DNA of 7,864 nucleotides from Anaerolineae bacterium (GTDB lineage: Bacteria > Chloroflexota > Anaerolineae > 4572-78 > NAK82), in assembly GCA_025062175.1 (NCBI GenBank), contig JANXAX010000104.1:1-7864 (forward strand), read 5' to 3'. A model generated the notes under the pieces. It did not search any database and was not told where the DNA came from. It saw only the letters and a program-made list of their open reading frames with translations. The position numbers and the translations under genes were made by a program. Below, in pieces: positions 1 to 6,668 of this stretch (position 1 is the stretch's first letter; every line of letters starts with the position of its first letter).

Positions 1-643
1 CCTCGGGCATCCGGCGGGCCGCCGGTCGGGTCAGATTGCCCACCAATCCGACGGTGACCTCGCGTCCCTCGATGAAACGTTCGACCAGGGCCGGCTGGTT
101 GTAGCGCTCGAAAATGCGCTGCAGCTGCGCGCGCAATTCCGCCTCGTTGTGCACGATCGACGCACCTGAGATCCCCATCCCGGTGCCCTCCCGGCTCGGT
201 TTGACGAAGCAGGGAAAGTCCATCGTCGAGCGGTCCAGCTCCTCGTCGAGGCGTTCGAAGACCTGGAAGGGGGGTGTGGGCAGGTCGTGGTAGGTGAGGA
301 TGCGCTTGGTCATCGGCTTGTCCAGACAGAGCGCCAAGGTGAGCACGCGCGAGCCGGTATACGGAATGCGCAGGAATTCAAGGATGGCTGGCACCTGGGC
401 TTCGCGCGCATCACCGAAGTGGCCTTCGCAGATGTTGAAGCAGATGTCCGGCTTGAGCTTCTCCAAGTTGTAGAACAACGTGCGGTCACCCTCCAGGAAG
501 GTGACCTGATGTCCGCGCGACTCCAAGGCGCGTGTGATGGCCTCGATCGTCTCCTCGCTGTCCAAGTCGTCCCACATATCCTCGGGCATGCCCGGCCAGA
601 CCGGGGCATTCTTTTTCAGGTTTGCCAGCAGTGCGACGCGCAT
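1..643 (-). CDS. D-alanine--D-alanine ligase-like ATP-grasp enzyme, 3' part missing
   Basis: The first 214 codons are present and the gene leaves the window at the left edge. The N-terminal Rossmann-like part starts MRVALLANLKKNAP. FNICEGHFGD lies at about residues 69-78 in the position of the usual FNxxEG of Ddl-like proteins. LDKPMTKRIL at 107-115 matches the conserved LDKxxTK segment. FVKPSREGTGMGIS (146-159) is the ATP-grasp lysine and glycine-rich loop. ALVERFIEGREVTVGLVGN (185-203) is the next ATP-binding strand. The family joins a carboxylate to an amine with ATP through an acylphosphate, and true Ddl makes D-Ala-D-Ala for peptidoglycan in the cytoplasm. This divergent subgroup may use another substrate, and the substrate-binding C-terminus cannot be seen. 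The start is well fixed: GGGGAGGTGAC directly precedes the ATG and an in-frame TGA lies just upstream. The gene follows the glycosyltransferase by 52 bp on the same strand, so co-transcription is likely. Confidence 0.87.
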   Translation of the reverse strand, partial: MRVALLANLKKNAPVWPGMPEDMWDDLDSEETIEAITRALESRGHQVTFLEGDRTLFYNLEKLKPDICFNICEGHFGDAREAQVPAILEFLRIPYTGSRVLTLALCLDKPMTKRILTYHDLPTPPFQVFERLDEELDRSTMDFPCFVKPSREGTGMGISGASIVHNEAELRAQLQRIFERYNQPALVERFIEGREVTVGLVGNLTRPAARRMPE

Positions 644-695
644 GTCACCTCCCCAGCTTCATCACACAGAACCCATCCTCGCACCCGACTATGAT

Positions 696-2861
696 TCATG
701 GAAGGTCTAACTCTTCCACCGGTATCGCAAAGTCCGGATACGCGCCGCCGTCCGAGCGATAGGCGGGGACGCGCTGCAGATCATAGTTATACATGCCGGT
801 CACCACGGTGTACCGTCCCCGAGGCAGATTAGCCGGCAGCGTGATGGCGTGCGCATCCGCATATACGTGGCCGCGCCGCCAAGTATGGGTAGGGGACCGA
901 CCCTCATCCGGGAAGCTGTCATGTCCGGCGACAAACTGCCCTGCTCCATCCCATAGATGGGTGAAGACGGTGTAGCTTTGTGTCGGGGGCGCCACGGCCC
1001 ACCAGTACAAAGTCACCTGGAGCGTGTGATCTGCCTTCTTCTCCACCGCACTTGCGATCAGATCGACCCCGTTCGTCAGGCGTGCCACAGGCAGCGGCGC
1101 GCTTCCCCCGCGCCGGGCAAGCAGTGCGAGCTGGTAATCAGGCGCAAAGGTATAGCGCACCAGGACGCTGCCGAGCTCCGCCGGGATGGGGCGCGGCCTT
1201 CCCCCGACCTGTTGCGCTACAAACCACAGCTGCGACACTGTGCCAAGCGCTTCTTCCAGAGCGTGGTTGGGCACCCCGGATGGAAGGTTCACACCTCCCA
1301 TCACCCGGAGCGTGTAGGCCGTGTGCAGGTAGGGCTTGAAATGGCGCAGCAGGGCATGGTCGTCCAGCACTAACACGCGCGCCTGGGTGCGTGCCTGTTG
1401 GGTATTGAGGTAACCGATGAGCGGCGCGGCAGGTTCTTCCCGCAGCCGCCGCTGTGCGTAGCTCTGCGCCACCTCGGGCAGCCCCGCTACCAGCCCGAGG
1501 CCTATCAAGGCAGAAAGCGCCACAGGTGCATAACGGCGCACCGCTGCCAGGCGCCGCAAAGTGGCTCCCCAGATGACATAGGCGAATTCCAGCGTCAGCA
1601 CACCCAGGATGAGCCAGCGGGCGACCACGATGCCCAGCAACAGGCGACGGGCGTCCGGCACCAACACGAAGTAAATTGGCTGCTCCAGGACGTTGAGCGC
1701 GGTGAGCAAAAGGCTGTACACCACGCCACGGCGGTTGGGGAAAAGCAGCACGATAAAAGGAAGGAGGTAGACCAGGAACTGCGGGCTGTATCCCTTCGAG
1801 TAAAGGAGAAAGAAAGCGAGCGTGAAACCGGTCAGGGCGACCACATTGTGAGATCGGGTGTAGTCGGCGCGCTGTACCCATATCACTGCATACAGCGAGA
1901 GGAAGGCGAGCGAGATCCACCACCAGGGGAGTGTGGCGGCGTGGACGGCGAAGGTGTTTTCGGCGGCGTCGAAGCGATTGCCCGCCACCACGCCGAAGCC
2001 GTAATAGCCTTCCATGACCGCCCAGACCGTCTCCCAAGAAGAACGCCCGAACACGGAACGTAGCATGGCGAGCAACCACGCCGGCTGTATCAACAGAAAA
2101 GGCGCAGCCAGCACCAGAACGGCCAGCGCGACGCCGACGAGGTAGAGCACCCCGTCGCGCAACCCGGCGCGCCGCTCTCCAGCCAGATGCCACAGCTGCC
2201 GTACTGCGACGGGGAGAAATAGGAGCGGGATCAGCTTGACCATGAAACCGACCCCGGTGGCGACCGCCGAGCGCACCAATTGCCCGCGCAACACCAGATA
2301 TAAGGCTAGCAGCAGGAAGAAGAGCGCGACGGCGTCGAAGAAACCCAACATCGTATAGAGCGGCACGAAGAGCAAGGCATAGAGCCAGACCGGACGCAGC
2401 ACGGGGACGTCCCCTCTATCTACCGGGTATAGATGCTTCGAGATAAGGTAGATCAACGCCAGGTTGCCGGCCTCGAACAACACATAGACACTGCCCAGGA
2501 TCACGACAAACCACAGTCGCGCGTCATCGGTCCAGGCAGGCAACAGCGCGCTGAGCTGATAGGCGCCCACGGCCACCCAGGGCATGAGCGGCGGCCACTC
2601 CAGCCAATAGTGGATGAAAGGATATACCCCATAGTCGGAGAGGGAAGCAAAGCCGAGGAAGGTGTCGAAATCGGACCAATCACGGATGAAGCCACCTGGT
2701 CGCAACAACAGCAACGCCAGCCAGCGGAAGGTCAAAAATAACAGAAATACCCAGGTAAAGCGCAACGCGGATTGCCTGGGCACCTCTGTAGAGACGTCCT
2801 CATTGTGCGCGTCGCGCGGTTGCGGAGGAGGTTTACGTGCCTCAATTAATTCAGCGTGCAT
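696..2861 (-). CDS. Polytopic membrane glycosyltransferase (GT-C type, GT39/GT87-like) with C-terminal beta-rich domain
   Basis: This 721-residue protein has a cytoplasmic N-terminal tail of about 30 residues and then roughly a dozen hydrophobic segments up to about residue 475. The first loop carries DWSDFD (61-66) and Y80-PFIHYWLEWPP. An acidic first-loop motif of this kind is the catalytic signature of GT-C enzymes, which use polyprenyl-phosphate sugars at the outer face of the membrane. KGYSPQFLVYLLPF is a further landmark in a later loop and helix. From about residue 592 the chain is soluble and beta-rich (LQVTLYWWAVAPP, YTVFTHLWDGAGQFVAGHD, LPRGRYTVVTGMY). This resembles a beta-sandwich appended to many Chloroflexota membrane glycosyltransferases and probably lies outside the cell. 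The donor and acceptor sugars cannot be inferred. The gene starts 15 bp after the rnhA stop with only a weak, distant GAGGG, so translation may depend on coupling. A start further in is possible, because the first 30 residues are not conserved-looking. Confidence 0.8.
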   Translation of the reverse strand: MHAELIEARKPPPQPRDAHNEDVSTEVPRQSALRFTWVFLLFLTFRWLALLLLRPGGFIRDWSDFDTFLGFASLSDYGVYPFIHYWLEWPPLMPWVAVGAYQLSALLPAWTDDARLWFVVILGSVYVLFEAGNLALIYLISKHLYPVDRGDVPVLRPVWLYALLFVPLYTMLGFFDAVALFFLLLALYLVLRGQLVRSAVATGVGFMVKLIPLLFLPVAVRQLWHLAGERRAGLRDGVLYLVGVALAVLVLAAPFLLIQPAWLLAMLRSVFGRSSWETVWAVMEGYYGFGVVAGNRFDAAENTFAVHAATLPWWWISLAFLSLYAVIWVQRADYTRSHNVVALTGFTLAFFLLYSKGYSPQFLVYLLPFIVLLFPNRRGVVYSLLLTALNVLEQPIYFVLVPDARRLLLGIVVARWLILGVLTLEFAYVIWGATLRRLAAVRRYAPVALSALIGLGLVAGLPEVAQSYAQRRLREEPAAPLIGYLNTQQARTQARVLVLDDHALLRHFKPYLHTAYTLRVMGGVNLPSGVPNHALEEALGTVSQLWFVAQQVGGRPRPIPAELGSVLVRYTFAPDYQLALLARRGGSAPLPVARLTNGVDLIASAVEKKADHTLQVTLYWWAVAPPTQSYTVFTHLWDGAGQFVAGHDSFPDEGRSPTHTWRRGHVYADAHAITLPANLPRGRYTVVTGMYNYDLQRVPAYRSDGGAYPDFAIPVEELDLP

Positions 2862-2876
2862 GGGTAGATCAGCCCT

Positions 2877-3374
2877 CTACGCTATGCCGAGATCATCCTG
2901 TTTTCCGCAGAGCATCGCTCGTGCCAAGCGGTCCACATATTGGTTCCAGCGATCCTCGGTATGTCCCCTCACCCAGTGCCAATGGACTTGATGCTGGTGC
3001 ATAAGTTGTGCGAGACGCCGCCACAGGTCCTGATTCTTGACCGGAGCGCGCCGCGAGGTTTTCCAATTGTGTCGTTCCCAACTGGGCAGCCACTCGGTGA
3101 TCCCACGGCGCAGGTACTCTGAGTCGGTATACAGATGGACGCGGTGTGGACCCTGCAGGGCGGCCAGGGCCTCGATGGCGGCACGCAGCTCCATACGGTT
3201 GTTGGTCGTATGGTTTTCACTGCCGACCAGCGCCTGAGGGGGACGGCCGGCCGGCAAGATCACCGCTGCCCATCCTCCGGGGCCAGGGTTGGGGTTACAC
3301 GCGCCATCCGTGTAAATGACGACTTCTGGGAGGGACGCCGAAATGGTGTCGTCAGGCGCCATCACAGGGTGCAT
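2877..3374 (-). CDS. rnhA: Ribonuclease HI
   Basis: This 165-residue protein is slightly longer than E. coli RNase HI because of a 15-residue N-terminal extension. It cleaves the RNA strand of RNA:DNA hybrids (R-loops, primers) in the cytoplasm using two metal ions. All catalytic positions are visible: D23 in YTDGACNPNPGPGG, E62 in NNRMELRAAIEAL, D84 in YTDSEYL, H138 in VRGHTEDRWN and D148 in QYVDRLA. Their spacings (39, 22, 54 and 10 residues) match the E. coli D10/E48/D70/H124/D134 pattern within one residue. WLPSWERHNWKTS forms the basic substrate-handling region. The ATG at 3374 is used because the codon before it is TAG. M5 (3362) is an alternative, and neither start has a clear Shine-Dalgarno sequence. 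It heads the leftward gene cluster behind a TATAAT promoter. Confidence 0.96.
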   Translation of the reverse strand: MHPVMAPDDTISASLPEVVIYTDGACNPNPGPGGWAAVILPAGRPPQALVGSENHTTNNRMELRAAIEALAALQGPHRVHLYTDSEYLRRGITEWLPSWERHNWKTSRRAPVKNQDLWRRLAQLMHQHQVHWHWVRGHTEDRWNQYVDRLARAMLCGKQDDLGIA

Positions 3375-3434
3375 CTACGGAATGGCGCACCCGCTATATC
3401 TACGGTGGCAATCGCTGTAGCCCCTGGGTAGCAT
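3375..3434 (-). CDS. Possible 19-codon leader ORF abutting rnhA
   Basis: The reading frame gives MLPRGYSDCHRRYSGCAIP and ends in TAG immediately before the rnhA ATG (TAGATG). The ATG is preceded directly by AGGAGG, which is too close for normal Shine-Dalgarno use. A TATAAT ends 7 nt before the ATG, so transcription would begin at about the A of the ATG and the ORF could be translated leaderless. Ribosomes stopping at TAG could then re-initiate on rnhA, which lacks its own ribosome-binding site. The peptide has no recognisable similarity and no run of a single amino acid that would suggest classic attenuation. It is also the tail of a longer open frame reaching 3623, so it may be chance. This is an inference from spacing only. 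Confidence 0.25.
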   Translation of the reverse strand: MLPRGYSDCHRRYSGCAIP

Positions 3435-3441
3435 CCTCCTA

Positions 3442-3472
3442 ATTATACAGCTAAATTGTGCGGAGCGCGCAA
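3442..3472 (-). promoter_or_regulatory. Promoter of the rnhA cluster, leftward
   Basis: On the minus strand a perfect TATAAT occupies 3447-3442. The best -35 is TTGCGC (3472-3467) with a long 19-bp spacer, so the -10 carries most of the signal. The predicted start falls about 3435-3433, on or next to the ATG of the 19-codon ORF and about 60 nt before rnhA. The hexamer is a clear sequence observation; promoter activity is inferred. Confidence 0.55.
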
Positions 3473-3516
3473 GAAGGAGGTACATCGGATCGAAGGGGTA
3501 GTGCAATGCCAGCAGA

Positions 3517-3572
3517 CCCGGTACGGGCAGCCATCCGCGCTCCCGTCGCGGGTGATGCGTGTACCCCACACG
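3517..3572. repeat. Cluster of three short hairpins
   Basis: Three inverted repeats lie back to back. The first is CCCG-gta-CGGG at 3517-3527. The second is an 8-bp stem with one G-U pair, CATCCGCG-ctcccgt-CGCGGGTG, at 3532-3554. The third is CGTGT-acccc-ACACG at 3558-3572. None is followed by a T-run on either strand, so they do not look like intrinsic terminators. They could be part of a structured RNA, a protein-binding region or chance in GC-rich DNA. The strand of any transcript is unknown. Confidence 0.4.
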
Positions 3573-3615
3573 AAGACAGGTGGGATTGCTCGATGAAAGC
3601 GAGGCGTGTTGTGTC

Positions 3616-3720
3616 CCTGTCATGACATTCTACGGGTACGGTGCCACGACTAGCCTATGCGCCGCGGCCAATTTCTCCCATCGGCCTCGATGACAGGAAA
3701 AACTGAAAAAGCCCTGTCAC
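3616..3720. repeat. Three-element inverted repeat with two possible pairings
   Basis: CCTGTCAT (3616-3623) is complementary to ATGACAGG (3690-3697). The same middle element can instead pair through TGACAGG (3691-3697) with CCTGTCA (3713-3719) across a 15-nt A-rich loop. The two pairings exclude each other, as in switch or attenuator leaders. No T-run follows the second stem, so a terminator function is not shown. In a rightward transcript this would lie upstream of the DUF89 gene. Confidence 0.35.
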
Positions 3721-3732
3721 GGCAAAGCGATT

Positions 3733-3762
3733 TTGCTCCCACCTCACTTAGCTACGTAATAT
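3733..3762 (+). promoter_or_regulatory. Weak candidate promoter for the DUF89 gene
   Basis: TTGCTC (3733-3738) and TAATAT (3757-3762) are separated by 18 bp and point rightward, which would give a 5' leader of roughly 75 nt before the GTG start. GATATT at 3812-3817 is another AT-rich candidate -10 but has no credible -35. Both hexamers deviate from consensus. Confidence 0.3.
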
Positions 3763-3763
3763 C

Positions 3764-3847
3764 ATGAAGCGGGACGACCAGCGCTATCACGCGCACAGGC
3801 TGATCAGTTACGATATTTATGGGGTGAGAACGGAAGGTAGAACGTGA
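3764..3847 (+). CDS. Possible 27-codon ORF overlapping the DUF89 start (GTGA)
   Basis: An ATG at 3764 opens a 27-residue frame that begins MKRDDQRYHAHRLISYDIYG and stops at TGA 3845-3847. That stop overlaps the GTG start of the phosphatase gene in the four-base GTGA arrangement typical of translationally coupled genes. The peptide is charged and polar, has no signal or membrane segment, and resembles nothing I know. There is no clear ribosome-binding site upstream of its ATG, and it overlaps the downstream gene's own GGAAGG. It could be a leader peptide or a chance frame. Confidence 0.22.
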   Translation: MKRDDQRYHAHRLISYDIYGVRTEGRT

Positions 3848-5055
3848 AAGTGGTTCATGCAACGTCTCGGCATCCTGTTATAGGGTCTCTGCCGCCGCTG
3901 ATCATGACCTCGGATCCCGATTCCTTTGCCTGGCGCACTTTTAAGTACCGCATTCCCGCCATCGTGGAAGAGGTCATTGCGCTCAATGCATTTCCGGACG
4001 ATATCAACCGAGATCTGCAAGCGCTCAAGCAGGAGATCATAGAGGGAAGGATTCGGGGTCTGCGCGAGGCGGCGCCGGATGTCGGTTTTTGGGTGGAGGT
4101 ATCGCGTCCTTATATCGGACGTTCGTGGTTGGAGGTGCCGTGGTATTGGGCCGAGGCATTCTTCTACCGGCGCGTGTTGGAAGCGACGCGCTATTTCCAG
4201 CCGGGGCCGTGGCATCTCTTCGACCCCTATGCGACCAAGAAACAGGCGGAGTGGCGCCCCGACGCGGCACCCGCTTTGGCGGCGAAGGCTCTGGAACACC
4301 TGCCGGCCGAAGGCTTCGCGCGTTTTGAGGCATTGCTGCATCACAGTCTGTGGGGCAATCGCGTCGACCTGAGCTATAACGTGGCAGGTGACCTGGCGCG
4401 CCTTTCGCGACCAGAAGAGGACAAAGCCAATTTGCTGATCGATGACACACCGCGCATCTGGGAATACCTCACTCAGCAGGCACGCCACACGTTGGTGCTC
4501 ATCACCGACAACGCCGGCACCGAACTGCTGATGGACCTGGCATTGGTGGACTTTCTGATCGGTCATCAGCTGGTGCAGCAGGTGATAATGCATCTCAAAC
4601 CACAGCCCTTCTTTGTCTCGGATGCCATGATCTCGGATGTGCGAGCGGCTCTGGAAGCCCTCCGCCACGGCGATGCGCGCACCGCAGCACTGCGTGTGCG
4701 CCTGGTGGATTATCTGCACACCGGCCGCCTGGTGCTGACCACGCACAGGTTTTACGCCAGCAGCCTCTTCTACTTTGAGATGCCGGATGACTTGAGAGCC
4801 CAGCTTGCCGCCGCCGACTTTGTGCTCTTAAAGGGGGACGTGAACTATCGCCGCATCTTGGGCGATGCCCACTGGCCGGTCGACACCCCCTTTCAGCGCA
4901 TCACGGCTTACTTTCCAGCCCCCTTTGCCAATCTGCGCACGCTGAAGGGCGAGTTGATCGTGGGTATATCCGAGGAGCTAGCTAGGCGACTCTCCCAGCT
5001 GGAGTCGGATTGGATGGTCAACGGCCGACGCGGCCTCATCCAGGCACGTCTGTAA
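3844..5055 (+). CDS. ARMT1/DUF89 family (subfamily III) metal-dependent damage-control phosphatase
   Basis: This 403-residue protein covers the full length of the family. Landmarks, in order: SFAWRTFKYRIPAIVEEVI near residues 27-45; a middle WAEAFFYRRVLEATRYF segment; SLWGNRVDLS at 168-177; LLIDD; ITDNAGTELLMDL at 220-232, with the metal-binding D222 and N223 plus D231; PFFVSDAM; LLKGDVNYRRILGD at 328-341 (D332 and N334 expected at the active site); and FPAPFANLRTLKGELIVG near the C-terminus. This order mirrors human ARMT1 and yeast YMR027W. The family is described as Co/Ni/Mn-type phosphatases acting on sugar phosphates such as fructose 1-phosphate; the human protein was first reported as a carboxyl methyltransferase. 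The natural substrate here is unknown. GTG 3844 is chosen because GGAAGG lies about 7 nt upstream and an in-frame TAG stands at 3838. ATG 3904 (M21) is the alternative start. It converges on pncB. Confidence 0.88.
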   Translation: MKVVHATSRHPVIGSLPPLIMTSDPDSFAWRTFKYRIPAIVEEVIALNAFPDDINRDLQALKQEIIEGRIRGLREAAPDVGFWVEVSRPYIGRSWLEVPWYWAEAFFYRRVLEATRYFQPGPWHLFDPYATKKQAEWRPDAAPALAAKALEHLPAEGFARFEALLHHSLWGNRVDLSYNVAGDLARLSRPEEDKANLLIDDTPRIWEYLTQQARHTLVLITDNAGTELLMDLALVDFLIGHQLVQQVIMHLKPQPFFVSDAMISDVRAALEALRHGDARTAALRVRLVDYLHTGRLVLTTHRFYASSLFYFEMPDDLRAQLAAADFVLLKGDVNYRRILGDAHWPVDTPFQRITAYFPAPFANLRTLKGELIVGISEELARRLSQLESDWMVNGRRGLIQARL

Positions 5056-5073
5056 GAGCGCTGCGCAAGGAGC

Positions 5074-6627
5074 TCAATCCAACTTGTTCTTGGCGGCGTA
5101 AATCATCTGCTGTTTCAATTCCCACAGCTTCTGACTCAATGAAACATGGTACGCGTGTGGATTGACCAGCCGGCGCACACCTGGATCGAGACGGGCGACA
5201 TCGGCCTGACGTACCTGACGGATGTGGCTGATGGGGGGCAGGTCGTAGACCAGCGTGCCCTCGCGGAGGACTTCCACCAACAATGTCTCGACCCCTTGTA
5301 CATCTTCGCGGGACAATATGCGATATTTGGCTGGTTCGGTGGGATGACGCAGGATGAGCTCCTGCATTGTGCTGGGATCCTCATCCTCCAAGCACAACAA
5401 ATCCGCAGTGGCTTTGCCACGCATATCGTATACGCGCCATACTTGCTTATGGCCGGGGTTCAGCGTCTTCTCAGGGGTCTCGGAGACTTTAAGCGTCGGG
5501 ACAAAACGGTCGTGATCCCACAGGGCCACCAGCTTATAGACACCATCGAGCGCGGCGTGACCGGCCGACGTGATCAGGCGTGTGCCGACGCCGAAAACCA
5601 GCCGCCGGATGACGTGGTCGGGTTCTAAGCCATAGCGCGGCGCCTCTTCCTGGATCTGGGTGATGATCTGCCAGATCACCAATTCGTCGAGATTGTTCGA
5701 CAACACAATCACCGTGTCCGAGAAACCGGCGGCGTCCAGCATTTTGGCCGCTTGAATGCTCAAATAAGCTAGGTCACCGGAGTCAAGACGGATGCCCAGC
5801 GGGCGATGCCCTTTGCGGCGCAGTTCCTCAAAGACCTTGATGGCGTTGGGCAGGCCGCTTTGCAAAGTGTCGATCGTGTCGACTAAAAGCAGACAGTCAT
5901 CAGGATACAGTTCAGCATAGGCGCGAAATGCACCCAGCTCGCCCTCACCCAACGCCATAAAGGCCTGTACCATGCTGTGCGCATGGGTGCCCTTCGGTGG
6001 GAAACCCAACACGTGCGAGATTCCGACGTTGGAGGTGAAATCGGCACCGCCGATGAGAGCCGCGCGCGCTCCGGCGATGGCACCCCGTTCTTGTGCCCGA
6101 CGCACTCCAAATTCGAGCAACAGCTGTCCACGCCCGCTCTCGCGAATGCGATTTGCCTTGGTCGCGATCAGGATCTGGTAATTCAGCTGGTTGAGCAAAG
6201 GCGTCTCCAGAATCTGCGCCATCGCAAGCGGACCACGCACCACCACCAGCGGCACGTTGGGATGCACCACGCGCCCCTCTGGAATGGCACGCATCGAAAT
6301 GCCCTCAAAGTTGCCATGGGTGCGCAGCCACTTCAGGAAGTCGTCCTGGAAGAGGCGTCGTCCCGTCTGACCGCAGTGATGGCGCAGATATTCCAAATCT
6401 TCGTCTCGAAAATGCGCCTCTCGCATCCAGTCCAACAACCAGGCCAAGCCGGCGTTGATGCAATACCCCGCCTGGTGTGATCCATAATCCGGATAGCTGC
6501 GGAAGAAGTGCTCAAACTCAGCCTGTCGCTCGTGCAGTCCATGACGGAAATACAGCTGCGCCATCGTCAGCTGATACTGATCGGTGTATAAGATTCCTTC
6601 CGCCGTCAAGCGATCTGAGAGCTTCAT
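5074..6627 (-). CDS. pncB: Nicotinate phosphoribosyltransferase
   Basis: This 517-residue protein joins nicotinate to PRPP, with ATP hydrolysis, to give nicotinate mononucleotide, the entry step of NAD salvage (Preiss-Handler pathway) in the cytoplasm. The N-terminus YTDQYQLTMAQLYFRHGLHE is the usual NAPRTase opening. FTSNVG is followed by KGTHAHSMVQAF, where H217 is the expected autophosphorylated histidine. VDTIDTLQSGLPNAI follows, then GIRLDSGDL (D282 to D285), which belongs to the phosphate- and ribose-binding core of the barrel. SNNLDE and FGVGTRLITS close the catalytic domain. The remaining C-terminal part carries the family's smaller domain, and the length fits the long bacterial form. 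The ATG at 6627 has only a weak GGGG about 9 nt upstream. A separate promoter and possible operator lie at 6669-6712, so it is probably transcribed independently of the prepilin peptidase gene upstream. It ends 18 bp from the convergent DUF89 stop, with no terminator visible in the gap. Confidence 0.96.
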   Translation of the reverse strand: MKLSDRLTAEGILYTDQYQLTMAQLYFRHGLHERQAEFEHFFRSYPDYGSHQAGYCINAGLAWLLDWMREAHFRDEDLEYLRHHCGQTGRRLFQDDFLKWLRTHGNFEGISMRAIPEGRVVHPNVPLVVVRGPLAMAQILETPLLNQLNYQILIATKANRIRESGRGQLLLEFGVRRAQERGAIAGARAALIGGADFTSNVGISHVLGFPPKGTHAHSMVQAFMALGEGELGAFRAYAELYPDDCLLLVDTIDTLQSGLPNAIKVFEELRRKGHRPLGIRLDSGDLAYLSIQAAKMLDAAGFSDTVIVLSNNLDELVIWQIITQIQEEAPRYGLEPDHVIRRLVFGVGTRLITSAGHAALDGVYKLVALWDHDRFVPTLKVSETPEKTLNPGHKQVWRVYDMRGKATADLLCLEDEDPSTMQELILRHPTEPAKYRILSREDVQGVETLLVEVLREGTLVYDLPPISHIRQVRQADVARLDPGVRRLVNPHAYHVSLSQKLWELKQQMIYAAKNKLD

Positions 6628-6668
6628 AAACAGCAGCCCCTACCCCCTCAATAAAATTTCTTGGCAGC

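Larger units (their letters stand above)
3435..3843. other. Divergent intergenic region without a confident gene
   Basis: About 410 bp lie between the leftward rnhA promoter region and the rightward DUF89 gene. No protein-coding frame here is convincing. From left to right it holds the rnhA -10 element, a cluster of short hairpins (3517-3572), a repeat that can pair in two alternative ways (3616-3720), a 5-bp hairpin (3722-3736), a weak rightward promoter (3733-3762), a perfect CTGATCAG palindrome (3800-3807), and a short ORF running into the next start. Base composition shifts from GC-rich at 3500-3680 to AT-richer at 3690-3820, as expected for promoter-proximal DNA on the right side. Confidence 0.5.

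Noticed and set aside
287..694. 135-codon plus-strand frame over the left-edge ligase
   Set aside because: It is antisense to a clear ATP-grasp coding sequence with a strong ribosome-binding site.
1138..2193. 351-codon frame inside the glycosyltransferase gene, same strand, other frame
   Set aside because: Its Arg/Ala/Gly-rich product has no domain, and the overlapping 721-residue protein has coherent membrane helices and motifs.
3375..3623. 82-codon minus-strand frame ending at the rnhA start
   Set aside because: It has no ribosome-binding site and no recognisable similarity, and the rnhA TATAAT lies inside it. Only its last 19 codons are kept as a possible leader ORF. Some codons look plausible, so a conservation test could revive it.
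3506..3625. 39-codon plus-strand frame in the intergenic region
   Set aside because: The nearest AGGAGG is about 25 nt upstream of the ATG, the frame covers the hairpin cluster, and the peptide resembles nothing known.
3817..4746. Long open frame of 309 codons antisense to the DUF89 gene
   Set aside because: The plus-strand protein matches a known family along its whole length. The antisense frame gives a His/Gln/Arg-rich product without motifs, as expected from GC-biased third positions.
5056..5073. Possible bidirectional terminator between the convergent stops
   Set aside because: The 18-bp gap offers only a 4-bp GAGC/GCTC pairing with a long loop and no T-run on either strand.
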